Numbered from the stretch's first letter, positions 1 to 7,525 are shown. The stretch: DNA of 13,333 nt from Lentisphaeria bacterium UBA1724 (GCA_002315885.1 DCIO01000114.1:1-13333); one strand, 5' to 3'. The notes: generated from the letters alone by a model not told the origin. Numbers and translations are program-made.

Positions 1-51
1 TAAAATTATGGGACGGCTGTGATTTATTTTGTGAAATTTCATGCAAAGGGC

Positions 52-80
52 TTGAAAACGGGAGAAAATTTTCCTATAAT
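52..80 (+). promoter_or_regulatory. Sigma70-type promoter of the first pseudopilin gene
   Basis: TTGAAA (52-57) and a perfect TATAAT (75-80) are separated by 17 bp, the optimal spacing. Transcription should start near 87 and leave a leader of about 43 nt before the ATG at 130. The last 30 nt of that leader hold a single G and no Shine-Dalgarno. The minus-strand pseudopilin operon has a promoter of the same architecture at 7526-7554. Confidence 0.8.
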
Positions 81-129
81 AGGAGCGTTGTTTGTTTTTT
101 TCATCAAAGCCAACCCAAATCCCACACTC

Positions 130-906
130 ATGAAAAAGTCCTTTACCCTCATTGAATTGTTGGTGGTCATCGCCATCATCGCCATTCTGGCGGCCATGCT
201 GCTGCCTGCTTTGTCCAAAGCCCGTGCCAAGGCCCGCGCCATCTCCTGCGTCAACAACATCAAGCAGATTGGTCTCTTCGTTGCGCTCTACACCAACGAT
301 TTTGACGACTACTATCCTACTTTCTATATCGCCACGAACACCACTGCCGACCGCAAGGCGGATTATATCTATTGGTTCAGATACATGATTGAGACCATGA
401 AGATGGATGCGAAGGTCTTCCAGTGCCCCGCCTCCAAACGCGGTGTCAATTTCACGGGCAGCAACTGGAGCGAGATTTACTACAAGGTGGGTTATTCCTA
501 CCAGTATAGCGCCTACGGTTATGCCTGGGGTAAGGCTCATAAAACGGACAAGGACCACCCAAACCAGCCCGAGACCATCCATTCTCTGGCAAGCCATTGC
601 ACCAATGGCGAGACACCTGTCATAATCGCTGATGGTGCCGACGACATCGTTACTGGGCAAACTGCTCTCACTAACCTGAATATCTACTTCCAGGGTTGGA
701 ACGTAGTCGCCCAGGAAACCAACACCTCGGTGGCTAACGTCCTGTCCATCCGTCACGATGGCCGTTGCAATGTCCTTCTGCCCGATTTCTCCGTCGGCAA
801 CATCGGCCAGGCACAGTTCGACGAAAACTACAACACCCACAAGACCACTTACTTCCGTCCTCTGCGTCACGAAAATGGCTCCTGGTACGGCGGCAATAAG
901 AAGTAG
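130..906 (+). CDS. Type II secretion/type IV pilin-like pseudopilin (prepilin N-terminal domain, H-X9-DG-like)
   Basis: This encodes a 258-residue protein with a class III prepilin signal. MKKS is followed by FTLIELLVVIAIIAILAAML, the hydrophobic helix that prepilin peptidase would expose and methylate at Phe5. The frame is open upstream to 19, but the ATG at 130 is chosen because pilin homology starts there and the promoter at 52-80 lies inside the longer version. The residue before the cleavage point is Ser, not the usual Gly, as in the other two copies here. The C-terminal H-X9-DG motif is degenerate: His209, nine residues, then Asp219-Phe instead of Asp-Gly. The end, WYGGNKK, resembles the GGD-x-GR ends of the two paralogues. 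Family knowledge: such proteins are very numerous in Lentisphaerota and Planctomycetes, with mostly unknown roles at the cell envelope. There is no Shine-Dalgarno. A terminator follows, so it is probably monocistronic. Confidence 0.9.
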   Translation: MKKSFTLIELLVVIAIIAILAAMLLPALSKARAKARAISCVNNIKQIGLFVALYTNDFDDYYPTFYIATNTTADRKADYIYWFRYMIETMKMDAKVFQCPASKRGVNFTGSNWSEIYYKVGYSYQYSAYGYAWGKAHKTDKDHPNQPETIHSLASHCTNGETPVIIADGADDIVTGQTALTNLNIYFQGWNVVAQETNTSVANVLSIRHDGRCNVLLPDFSVGNIGQAQFDENYNTHKTTYFRPLRHENGSWYGGNKK

Positions 907-936
907 TATCTCTACGGGATAGAATCGATTCCTGCA

Positions 937-976
937 AACGGAGCTGTCCGCTAAAACGGGCAGCCCCGTTTTTTTT
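937..976 (+). terminator. Rho-independent terminator of the first pseudopilin gene
   Basis: The arms at 937-950 and 957-970 form a 14-bp stem with one A-C mismatch and one G-U pair, closed by the 6-nt loop CTAAAA. A run of eight T (969-976) follows. It lies 31 nt after the stop codon and separates this gene from the GH78 gene. Confidence 0.9.
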
Positions 977-1124
977 CGGAATTACAGGGACCAAAGGGCC
1001 AGTTCGTTCTTCCAGGTTTCAGAATCGTGAGTCGTGGGTAAATCCTCCCACGGAAGATATATTAGCGGTGTGTTCTTTTCCTAGGGAGTTATGGCTTTTG
1101 TCTTGCAATGATAGGAGTGATTTG

Positions 1125-2957
1125 ATGTCCGTCACCTGGATGAAATTGTCGAAGGAGCCTACCGAAGCGTATATCGGCGTATTTCGCTGTTGCTTTGAGG
1201 GTGCCGGGAAATTGGATTTTCGGTTTGGCGCCGACGAGATGGCGCAGTTGTATCTGGATGGGCAACGTCTGACGGAAGGACCCGAGCGCGGTGCGCCACA
1301 GCTCTGGTATTGGAAGCGCGTGACGGTGGATATCCCTGCTGGTACGCACGTCCTGACTGCCCGGGTGCTGTGCCTAGGGGATAAGAGCACCGCATACGGT
1401 CAGATTACCATCCGGCACGGCTTCTGCGTGGAGGACTTCTCGGGGATGCTGAAGACCTGGGAGGCACGCGAGGAGGACTGCCTGACATTCACTATGGGCT
1501 ATCCCGACTGGGGGGCATTCCCCCGTGTGGAAGTCCATCCGGGCTACTGCGACCAGATTCCCGTTGGCGGTGGCGAGGGCTGGCTGCCTGTGGAGTATTT
1601 CCAGGATGACCGCCGTATGATGGATGGCGAACTGCCCGAAATGCGCTACGAGGAGGTCACCCCCATCCACAAGGGGAATGGCGTCTATTATTTCGAGCAC
1701 TACACCAACTCCTGGGCGCGGATTGACATGAAAGGCCAGGGCGTTGTCCGTGTGCGCTTCTGCGAGACAGTCTATCACACCGATGACTTTTCCGACTGGA
1801 AGACTTTCCTGACCACGGACAAAGGCAAGCGTGACGGAAAGTATCTGGTGGGCAACGAGGATGTCTTCCACGTGGATGGCACGCTCCATTGGGACAACTA
1901 CTGGTGGCGCGCAGGACACTACGTCCAGGTGACAACCGAAGGCGACGTGGAGGCGAAGATCCGCTACTTCAAGACGGGCTATCCGTTGCCGGATTTTGCG
2001 GGGAACAGCGAGTTAGGCAAGATGGCGGTGGAAACCCTGCAGTGCTGCATGTATTACACCTACATGGATTGCCCCTTCTGGGAACAGATGCAGTATATCG
2101 GCGACACACGATTGACGGTGCTGTGCACCTATTTGCTCACCCAGGACCATAAGCTGCCTGAGAAGGCACTTCGGATGTTCTCCCTTTCCCAGACGCCCGA
2201 TGGCGCAATCATGGCGCGCTATCCCACCAAGGAAGACCAGTTCATTCCCTCTTTCATGACCATCTGGCTGCTGATGCTCCACGATTACTGGAAAGTCCAT
2301 GGCCGCACGAAACTCCTGGAAGAGCTTCTTCCCGCCGCAGGAAAACTCCTGGATTACTTTGATGCCAACAGCAAGGACGGCCTGGTGGATGCGCCGGGAT
2401 GGAATTTCGTGGACTGGTGCACGGGGTGGGATTTCGGTGCACCCCTGAAAGGCGATGGACCAGACAGCATGAACAACTGGCTGCTGGTGATGGCATTGCG
2501 TGGGCTGGACGAAATCGGCTTGCGTCCCGGTCTGAAGGAGAAGGCGGATTGCCTGGCGGCGAAGATCAAGGGGAGATACTACGTCCCCGAGCGGAAGCTC
2601 TACGCCATTGACTTGGCGCATAAGGAGTTCTCGGAGCACTCCCAGGTGCTTTCCATCCTGGCAGGCGAGTCTCCCGCAGAGGTGGAAGGACTCCGTCACG
2701 AGGAACTGACGGAGTGCAGCATCTACTTCAGTTTCTACTACGCCGCCGCATGCCGCATGGCGGGCTGGGAGGATTTGGTGCAACGTCGCATGGGACGCTG
2801 GAATTCTCTGCTGGGGCAGGGGCTGACCACGCTTCCCGAGGAATTCGGCACCACTCGTTCCGACTGCCATGCTTGGGGCGCATACATTCTGATGTATCTG
2901 GATGCCCTGGAGACCCCTCTGGGCAAAGAGGGCTTCCACTGGGTGAAGAAACAATAA
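1125..2957 (+). CDS. GH78-type glycoside hydrolase (alpha-L-rhamnosidase-like), probably cytoplasmic
   Basis: A 610-residue protein, predicted to remove terminal alpha-L-rhamnose or a similar sugar from glycosides. Residues about 1-120 and 150-285 look like beta-sandwich modules. The rest fits an (alpha/alpha)6 barrel. The GH78 signature region is MDCPFWEQMQYIGDTR (Asp315 onward), matching the family pattern DCPxRExxxWxGD, with Glu320 in the general-acid position. Near the C-terminus, LPEEFG (Glu572/573) followed by SDCHAWGA (His582) fits the general-base region. The start is set by AGGAG at 1113-1117, 7 nt before the ATG; an in-frame GTG at 1068 would add 19 residues but has no such site. 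No signal peptide is seen. The upstream leader holds a 6-bp hairpin (1033-1038 with 1047-1052). A 154-bp structured element begins directly after the stop. Substrate specificity is uncertain because GH78 relatives with a DCPxxEQ motif are poorly characterised. Confidence 0.85.
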   Translation: MSVTWMKLSKEPTEAYIGVFRCCFEGAGKLDFRFGADEMAQLYLDGQRLTEGPERGAPQLWYWKRVTVDIPAGTHVLTARVLCLGDKSTAYGQITIRHGFCVEDFSGMLKTWEAREEDCLTFTMGYPDWGAFPRVEVHPGYCDQIPVGGGEGWLPVEYFQDDRRMMDGELPEMRYEEVTPIHKGNGVYYFEHYTNSWARIDMKGQGVVRVRFCETVYHTDDFSDWKTFLTTDKGKRDGKYLVGNEDVFHVDGTLHWDNYWWRAGHYVQVTTEGDVEAKIRYFKTGYPLPDFAGNSELGKMAVETLQCCMYYTYMDCPFWEQMQYIGDTRLTVLCTYLLTQDHKLPEKALRMFSLSQTPDGAIMARYPTKEDQFIPSFMTIWLLMLHDYWKVHGRTKLLEELLPAAGKLLDYFDANSKDGLVDAPGWNFVDWCTGWDFGAPLKGDGPDSMNNWLLVMALRGLDEIGLRPGLKEKADCLAAKIKGRYYVPERKLYAIDLAHKEFSEHSQVLSILAGESPAEVEGLRHEELTECSIYFSFYYAAACRMAGWEDLVQRRMGRWNSLLGQGLTTLPEEFGTTRSDCHAWGAYILMYLDALETPLGKEGFHWVKKQ

Positions 2958-3111
2958 CGCTTTGTTACCCAGGAGGGTAGGTAATTGATGGCTTCACGGA
3001 CCCCTCCAGGGTCCAAAAAATCTAAAACCCACCTACCCCGGGCTGCACCCGGGGCTGTATTCACTGACCCCTTCCGGGGTCGAAATACCTACCTTCTAGG
3101 GGAACAAAGCG
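2958..3111. repeat. 154-bp inverted-repeat element enclosing three hairpins
   Basis: The outer arms (2958-2983 and 3086-3111) form a 26-bp inverted repeat with 4 mismatches. Inside are three perfect hairpins: 2998-3003 with 3009-3014 (6 bp), 3036-3042 with 3048-3054 (7 bp, CCCCGGG) and 3066-3071 with 3076-3081 (6 bp, TTCC loop). The element begins on the first base after the GH78 stop codon and ends 48 bp before the aminotransferase start. The left-arm heptamer GGTAGGT (2976-2982) can pair with ACCTACC either in the right arm (3087-3093) or internally (3031-3037), so two folds exclude each other. It may be a MITE-like or REP-like repeat or a structured RNA in the operon. The fold is read by eye. 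Confidence 0.75.
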
Positions 3112-3159
3112 AAAAATTAAAACACTTTTGTTCGACAACTTTAATGCAAAGGAGAAGAG

Positions 3160-4416
3160 ATGATGTCCAATGCGAATGAATTGGCAATTCGTGGCGGCGA
3201 GCCCGCAGTGAAACCCTATCCCACGGGACGTTTCCATTTCGGCGTGGAGGAAAAGGCCGCGGTGGATGCGCTCTTTGACGAGGCGATCGGCACGGGCAAC
3301 GCCATCGGCTACAACGGCCCCCAGGAGACTGAGTTCTGCAAGGAATTTGCGGAATACATCGGCGCGGGCTATGCGGATGGCGTGAATTCCGGGACCACGG
3401 CGGTCTTTGTTGCACTGAAGGCGTTGGATTTGCCACCTTTCTCCGAGGTGGTGGTGGGATGCGTGACCGATTGCGGTGGCGTCATGCCGATTGTGATGAA
3501 CAACTGCATTCCCATCATGGCGGATACCGCACCCGATAGCTTTGCGCCAGGACCTGAACAAATCGAGGCGCGGATCACGGAGCGCACTTCTGCTATCGTG
3601 GTGGCGCACGTATCTGGCTATCCCGCAGATATTGAGGGCATTATGGCGGTGGCAAAGAAGCATGGCATCCCTGTGGTGGAGGACTGCGCACAGGCGCTGG
3701 GCGCACGCATCCACGGCAAGCACGTGGGCACCTTCGGGACCATCGGCGCATTCTCGCTGATGTTCGGAAAGCATATCTGCACAGGCGGGCAGGGCGGCGC
3801 CGTGGTCTGCAATTCGCAGGAGCTCTACTGGAAGGTGCGCCGCGCCGCCGACCGGGGAAAGCCCTTCGGATTGGATGGCGTGGATACCAATGTCCTCACC
3901 ACACTGAATTTCAACATGGACGAATTCCATGCGGCAATCGGACGCGTGCAGTTGAAGAAGTTGTCCGCCATCGTCGCCGAACGCCAGCAAAGCATGGCGT
4001 ATTTGGCAACGGAGATTTTCCCGAAGCTGAAATGCGTGCGGTATGTAGCGGAGAAGAATATGCCTGCTGGTAGCGAAGCCAGCTTCTGGAAGGCCCAGAT
4101 TCTCTTCAATCCAGAGGCGGTCACTTGCTCACGCAAGGAATACTGCGAGGCGTTGACGGCGGAGGGCGTCCCCATGGCGGAGCATTACCTCTTCGCCTTC
4201 ATGCCGAAGCATCGGTGGTATTTGGAACGCTCCAATGCCTTCCCCTGGAACTCCCCGCAGTATCTGGGAGACCGCTTTGCGGAATATCCCTGTCCCAACG
4301 CCCAGAAGATGATGGACGAATGCATGTTCCTGCTGATTCAGGAACACACCAGCGAAGAGACCCTCAGGCAATTCGGCGAGGCGTTCCTGAAAGTCGACAA
4401 GGCGCTGGCCAAATAA
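3160..4416 (+). CDS. DegT/DnrJ/EryC1/StrS family PLP-dependent aminotransferase
   Basis: 418 residues, the usual family length. It should transfer an amino group, typically from Glu or Gln, to a keto-sugar or keto-cyclitol in the cytoplasm. Visible fold-type I landmarks are NSGTTA (76-81, cofactor phosphate), VEDCAQALGA (173-182, with Asp175 contacting the PLP ring nitrogen) and FSLMFGKHICTGGQGG (198-213), where Lys204 takes the Schiff-base position. The family more often has SxxKxxTxGEGG there. The N-terminus ELAIRGGEPAV resembles the cyclitol/AHBA-type branch more than the nucleotide-sugar branch, a weak hint. AAAGGAG at 3148-3154 precedes two consecutive ATGs (3160 and 3163); the second has slightly better spacing. 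It lies between the GH78 and amidohydrolase genes on one strand and is probably co-transcribed with them. The substrate is unknown. Confidence 0.9.
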   Translation: MMSNANELAIRGGEPAVKPYPTGRFHFGVEEKAAVDALFDEAIGTGNAIGYNGPQETEFCKEFAEYIGAGYADGVNSGTTAVFVALKALDLPPFSEVVVGCVTDCGGVMPIVMNNCIPIMADTAPDSFAPGPEQIEARITERTSAIVVAHVSGYPADIEGIMAVAKKHGIPVVEDCAQALGARIHGKHVGTFGTIGAFSLMFGKHICTGGQGGAVVCNSQELYWKVRRAADRGKPFGLDGVDTNVLTTLNFNMDEFHAAIGRVQLKKLSAIVAERQQSMAYLATEIFPKLKCVRYVAEKNMPAGSEASFWKAQILFNPEAVTCSRKEYCEALTAEGVPMAEHYLFAFMPKHRWYLERSNAFPWNSPQYLGDRFAEYPCPNAQKMMDECMFLLIQEHTSEETLRQFGEAFLKVDKALAK

Positions 4417-4450
4417 TTCTCAATTCTCAATTCTCAATTCTCAATTCAAT
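4416..4450 (+). repeat. Heptanucleotide tandem repeat, ATTCTCA x4 plus ATTCAAT
   Basis: Four perfect copies of the 7-bp unit ATTCTCA run from 4416 to 4443, followed by the variant ATTCAAT (4444-4450). The first base of the tract is the last base of the aminotransferase stop codon. It fills the first half of the 68-bp gap before the amidohydrolase gene and belongs to the ATKCNNN family found in most gaps of this window. Confidence 0.95.
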
Positions 4451-4484
4451 ATCGGCTACGGAAGCCAGCATAGAGGAATAAGCA

Positions 4485-5363
4485 ATGAAAATCATCGATG
4501 CCCACAACCATCCCGATTGGCACGGATACGACTTCCAGAAAATCGTGGAAAACATGGAGAAGTATCATATTGACCAATCCTGGCTCATGAGTTGGGAGAG
4601 CCCCCTGAAGGAGTGCTGTGAAGGCACCGCGGGGTTGGTCTGCGGGTCGCTCTTTGGCAAGCGTGATGTGGCAATTCCCTTCGAGCGCTGTGTGGCATAC
4701 GCGGAACGTGCCCCCGAGAAATTCATCCTGGGCTTCTGTCCCGATCCCCGTGATCCCCAGGCGGCGAACTATCTGAAGGCCGCCCACGACATCTACGGCG
4801 CGAAGGTCTGTGGCGAATGCAAATTCCGCACCACATACGACAGCCCCGACTGCACGCGACTCTTCCGCAAGGCGGGCGAATTGGGCATGCCCGTGACATT
4901 GCATTTCGACTACGATTGGCAGACCACCATCGAGAAGCCCTGGGGGGAATGGTGGGGCGGCGATATGCAGAACTTGGAACACCTTCTGCAACTCTGCCCA
5001 GATACCAATTTCCTGGGACACGCACCCGCCTTCTGGATCAATATCTCCAAGGACGACCTGTGGAAGCAGGGACCATATCCACCCGAAAAGGCAAAGGTCG
5101 TCGAAGGCGGCGCGGTGCCTACGCTTCTGCGCAAATACCCCAATCTCTACTGCGATATCTCCGCGGGCTCGGGATGCCGGGCACTACGACGCGATCCCGA
5201 ATTCGCCAAACAGTTCATCCTGGAATTCCAGGACCGGATCCTCTACGCCAGGGACTACTTCGATAATATCCACCAGGAATTCCTAAATTCCCTGGAACTA
5301 CCCACCGAGGTCCTGGAAAAACTCTACCACAAAAACGCCGAAAAACTGATTCATGATTCTTGA
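4485..5363 (+). CDS. TIM-barrel metal-dependent hydrolase, amidohydrolase-2 family
   Basis: A 292-residue protein with the layout of the amidohydrolase-related (PF04909) family, which covers hydrolases, lactonases and decarboxylases acting on small acids or lactones. Candidate metal and catalytic residues are DAHNH at the N-terminus (His7, His9), Glu111 in GECKFR, His140 in TLHFDYDW, His179 in LGHAPAFW and Asp257 in LYARDYF. The C-terminal KLYHKNAEKLI is the usual closing helix motif. Start ATG 4485 has GAGG (4473-4476) 8 nt upstream. It follows the aminotransferase by 68 bp and is probably in the same transcript. The last codons and the stop (5361-5363) fall inside a heptanucleotide tract, so the tail IHDS is repeat-derived. 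The reaction is not identifiable from sequence. Confidence 0.88.
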   Translation: MKIIDAHNHPDWHGYDFQKIVENMEKYHIDQSWLMSWESPLKECCEGTAGLVCGSLFGKRDVAIPFERCVAYAERAPEKFILGFCPDPRDPQAANYLKAAHDIYGAKVCGECKFRTTYDSPDCTRLFRKAGELGMPVTLHFDYDWQTTIEKPWGEWWGGDMQNLEHLLQLCPDTNFLGHAPAFWINISKDDLWKQGPYPPEKAKVVEGGAVPTLLRKYPNLYCDISAGSGCRALRRDPEFAKQFILEFQDRILYARDYFDNIHQEFLNSLELPTEVLEKLYHKNAEKLIHDS

Positions 5364-5368
5364 TTCAT
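5348..5368 (+). repeat. Heptanucleotide tandem repeat across the amidohydrolase stop codon
   Basis: Three 7-bp units, GATTCAT, GATTCTT and GATTCAT, run in phase from 5348 to 5368. The TGA stop at 5361-5363 lies across the second and third units, so the repeat both supplies the last residues of the protein and extends past it. Confidence 0.85.
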
Positions 5369-5380
5369 AAAAATACGTCC

Positions 5381-5405
5381 ACAAAATACACAAAATACAC
5401 AAAAG
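5381..5405 (+). repeat. 9-bp tandem repeat ACAAAATAC
   Basis: Two perfect copies of ACAAAATAC (5381-5389 and 5390-5398) are followed by a partial third (5399-5405). The tract sits 12 bp after the heptanucleotide repeat in the 363-bp gap between the amidohydrolase and the second pseudopilin. No gene is seen in this gap (5364-5726): it holds repeats, an inverted-repeat element and a terminator. Short open frames on both strands there have no homology that I recognise. Confidence 0.8.
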
Positions 5406-5477
5406 GTTCTTTCTTCCTCTATCTTTTTTACCGATACTGTGGAATTTACGGACACGACAGCGAGCGCCTGCTTTTCC

Positions 5478-5629
5478 TTGCTCTTTCTTTTCCGCTAGTT
5501 TTGCAGGAGGGAAAAATCCACAAAACACCCAACCGTACGACAAAAAACACCGCATGCAGGAACTGGGTAATGAAGTCATTTGACGTCTTGGATCCCCCGT
5601 AAGCAAAAACGGTCGAAAAGAAAGAGCAA
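5478..5629. repeat. 152-bp candidate element bounded by 27-bp inverted repeats
   Basis: Positions 5478-5504 and 5603-5629 are reverse complements at 22 of 27 positions. The outermost 15 bp (TTGCTCTTTCTTTTC at 5478-5492 and its complement at 5615-5629) match perfectly. The 98-bp interior encodes nothing I recognise. The size and terminal repeats suggest a MITE-like insertion or a remnant of one. No clear target-site duplication is visible. The outer arms are purine/pyrimidine-rich, so part of the match could be compositional. Confidence 0.6.
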
Positions 5630-5634
5630 AAAAG

Positions 5635-5662
5635 ATTCCTCATTCCGCATTCCTAATTCCGA
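5635..5662 (+). repeat. Heptanucleotide tandem repeat ATTCCNN x4
   Basis: Four units in exact 7-bp phase: ATTCCTC, ATTCCGC, ATTCCTA and ATTCCGA. Only the last two positions vary. The tract lies immediately beyond the terminator of the minus-strand pseudopilin operon. It is read here on the plus strand, opposite to that operon. Confidence 0.9.
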
Positions 5663-5665
5663 ATT

Positions 5666-5703
5666 AAAAAAGGCGCTTCCGGGAGATTCCGGGAGCGCCT
5701 TTT
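5666..5703 (-). terminator. Rho-independent terminator of the tandem pseudopilin operon
   Basis: Arms 5670-5682 and 5689-5701 form a 13-bp stem with one G-T pair and a 6-nt loop. On the minus strand the stem is followed by six T (complement of 5666-5671), 25 nt downstream of the pseudopilin stop codon. On the plus strand only four T follow, so it may act weakly in both directions. Confidence 0.9.
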
Positions 5704-5726
5704 GCGTTGGGGATTAGCTCAGATGA

Positions 5727-6572
5727 TTATCGGCCCAGGTCGCCGCCCTTGCAGTTGACACCAACGTACCAGTAGTAGTCGTAGAGTCCGCAGTAGAAGT
5801 TGTTGACTTCGGACTTGCCAATGTTGATGGCTTCCACATGGCCGTCGCCGAATGCAAAGTTGCACTGCTGGCTGTGACGGAAGTAGCGGGCGCGGTATTC
5901 AACCGTGTTGTGCATGGAGTTTGGGAAGACCAGGCAGCCGGTCAGGTTGTCGGTGCCCAGCTGGTTGCAGGAGGTGCCATCGGTCACATTGACGAAGATG
6001 GAGGGGTACTTGATGGCGGAGAGACGGTGCCAGGTGGCGGATTTGGTGCAGCCAGTGTGTCCCCATTCGCTGTAGTCGCCGTTATAGAATCTGGGGAAGA
6101 TACTGGCGCCGATGTTGGACTGGTAGGAGATGTTGCCCATGACGCGATACTGGGTGGGGCAGGAGGGGCACTGCAGGACCTTGTGCCAGGAACCCTGGTC
6201 GGCGCGGTCGCTGAGGCTGGTGGCGTTCATGGCGGCGGCGGGATCCTTGGAATACCACTCGTAACCAGTCATGGGGGTGCCGGGAACGAGGGGATTCATG
6301 GTGAACCAGTAGCGGGAGTCCGCAGCGGCAATGTCGTCACCATGCATATTGAGTTTGTCAGTGGAGGGGCTGTAGGCGTTGGGCGGCAGGTAGTCGTCCG
6401 CATCGTTGGTGTAGAGGATGTTGCCCAGTTCGATCTGCTTCAGGTTGTTGGTGCAGGAGATGGCGCGGGCTTTCTCACGGGCCTTGGAGAGCGCGGGCAG
6501 CAGCATTGCCGCCAGGATGGCGATGATGGCGATGACCACCAGCAATTCAATGAGGGTAAAGGACTTTTTCAT
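5727..6572 (-). CDS. Pseudopilin-like protein with H-X9-DG motif (second of tandem pair)
   Basis: 281 residues. The N-terminus is identical to the upstream paralogue for the first 47 residues, including MKKS and FTLIELLVVIAIIAIL. The H-X9-DG motif is intact (His233, Asp243-Gly244, followed by HVEAIN). Other shared features are CPSC (135-138), a WHRLSAIKYPSI segment and a C-terminal KGGDLGR. The start is the ATG at 6572; a 13-codon upstream extension in the same frame is non-homologous. There is no Shine-Dalgarno, and the 36 nt before the start contain no G. Only 45 bp separate it from the paralogue upstream, with no terminator or promoter between, so the two are probably one transcript ending at 5666-5703. 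It is presumably processed by a prepilin peptidase and anchored in the inner membrane or assembled into a pseudopilus; its exact role is unknown. Confidence 0.92.
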   Translation of the reverse strand: MKKSFTLIELLVVIAIIAILAAMLLPALSKAREKARAISCTNNLKQIELGNILYTNDADDYLPPNAYSPSTDKLNMHGDDIAAADSRYWFTMNPLVPGTPMTGYEWYSKDPAAAMNATSLSDRADQGSWHKVLQCPSCPTQYRVMGNISYQSNIGASIFPRFYNGDYSEWGHTGCTKSATWHRLSAIKYPSIFVNVTDGTSCNQLGTDNLTGCLVFPNSMHNTVEYRARYFRHSQQCNFAFGDGHVEAINIGKSEVNNFYCGLYDYYWYVGVNCKGGDLGR

Positions 6573-6617
6573 GGTTGTTGGGGATTGTTTGGGGTGAAAA
6601 ATGGAAATCAAATGAGC

Positions 6618-7466
6618 CTATCGACCCTTGTCGCCGCCGTAGACATTGCAATTGGGATACCAGTAGTAGGACATCTTCAGGTTGCCCTGAACACCACCGT
6701 CCACAAATTTCGCCTTGTTGACGGCTTCCACGTGACCATCGGAGAAGGAGAAATTGCAGTTCATGGAGTGGCGGCAGTAGGCATCCTTGGTCCCCACATA
6801 GCCGGACTCGTTGGTCATGGCGCCAGGGTAGGTGAAGATCATCCATTGGCTGTTATTGGCAGGCTGGATGCGAGTTCCGTCAACGATGTTGACATAGATG
6901 GAGGGATATTTGACGGAGCTGATGCGATGCCAGGTGGCGGCGAGATTGGAACCAGATTCATCGAAGCCGGACCAATCGCCACTGTAAATTCGCATCGCAT
7001 GGCCCATGCCCATGTTGGCCTGGTAGCTGATGTTACCCATGGTACGCTGACTGGTGGGGCAGGAGGGGCACAGGAGGACCTTGTGCCAGCCGCTCTCGTC
7101 GGCGTTGCTGGCGGTGGGGTCGGACGCCTTGTCCTTGTTGTACCACTCTTTTTCTGTCATGGGGGTGCCAGGGACAAGGGGATTCAGGGTGAACCAGCTG
7201 ACGGTGTTGGGGCAGTCCTTCATGTCGTTGCCGTTCAGACCATATTTCCAGGTTGCATCGGGATCGAAAGCCAGGGGGGGCAGGTAGTCGTCGGCGTCAT
7301 TGGAATAGAGGATGTTGCCCAGCTGAATCTGCTTCAGGTTGTTGGTGCAGGAGATGGCGCGGGCCTTCTCACGGGCCTTGGAGAGTGCGGGCAGCAGCAT
7401 TGCGGCCAGGATGGCGATGATGGCGATGACCACCAGGAGTTCAATGAGGGTAAAGGACTTTTTCAT
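6618..7466 (-). CDS. Pseudopilin-like protein with H-X9-DG motif (first of tandem pair)
   Basis: 282 residues, the promoter-proximal paralogue. MKKS and the hydrophobic FTLIE helix are followed by LSKAREKARAISCTNNLKQI, the conserved core of the family. H-X9-DG is intact (His233, Asp243-Gly244, then HVEAVN), CPSC is at 133-136, and the protein ends YYWYPNCNVYGGDKGR. The central region differs strongly from its neighbour (residues about 65-90, 150-175 and 200-230), as expected for diverging duplicates with a constant frame and variable surface. The ATG at 7466 has no Shine-Dalgarno. The roughly 59 nt between the -10 box and the start contain one G. A long open frame on the opposite strand (5838-7502) covers both genes but is only a shadow. 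Confidence 0.92.
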   Translation of the reverse strand: MKKSFTLIELLVVIAIIAILAAMLLPALSKAREKARAISCTNNLKQIQLGNILYSNDADDYLPPLAFDPDATWKYGLNGNDMKDCPNTVSWFTLNPLVPGTPMTEKEWYNKDKASDPTASNADESGWHKVLLCPSCPTSQRTMGNISYQANMGMGHAMRIYSGDWSGFDESGSNLAATWHRISSVKYPSIYVNIVDGTRIQPANNSQWMIFTYPGAMTNESGYVGTKDAYCRHSMNCNFSFSDGHVEAVNKAKFVDGGVQGNLKMSYYWYPNCNVYGGDKGR

Positions 7467-7525
7467 GGTTTTGTTTTTGGGGTTTTTGGGGAGGGAATGT
7501 AATGATTGGGAAGGAAACTATTGAA

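Noticed and set aside
3117..3145. Internal promoter TTAAAA-17-TTTAAT before the aminotransferase
   Set aside because: The start point would fall within the Shine-Dalgarno, too close to the ATG. The AT-rich leader explains the match.
2985..3179. 64-codon open frame between GH78 and the aminotransferase
   Set aside because: It translates the hairpins of the 154-bp inverted-repeat element and overlaps the aminotransferase start. There is no ribosome binding site or recognisable domain.
5298..5643. Short open frames on both strands between 5298 and 5643
   Set aside because: They overlap repeats and the inverted-repeat element, lack ribosome binding sites and show no domain.
5838..7502. 554-codon open frame on the plus strand across both pseudopilins
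   Set aside because: It is antisense to two well-supported genes and spans their intergenic gap. It has a biased Gly/Val/Ala composition and an internal repeat that mirrors the paralogues. It is a codon-usage shadow.
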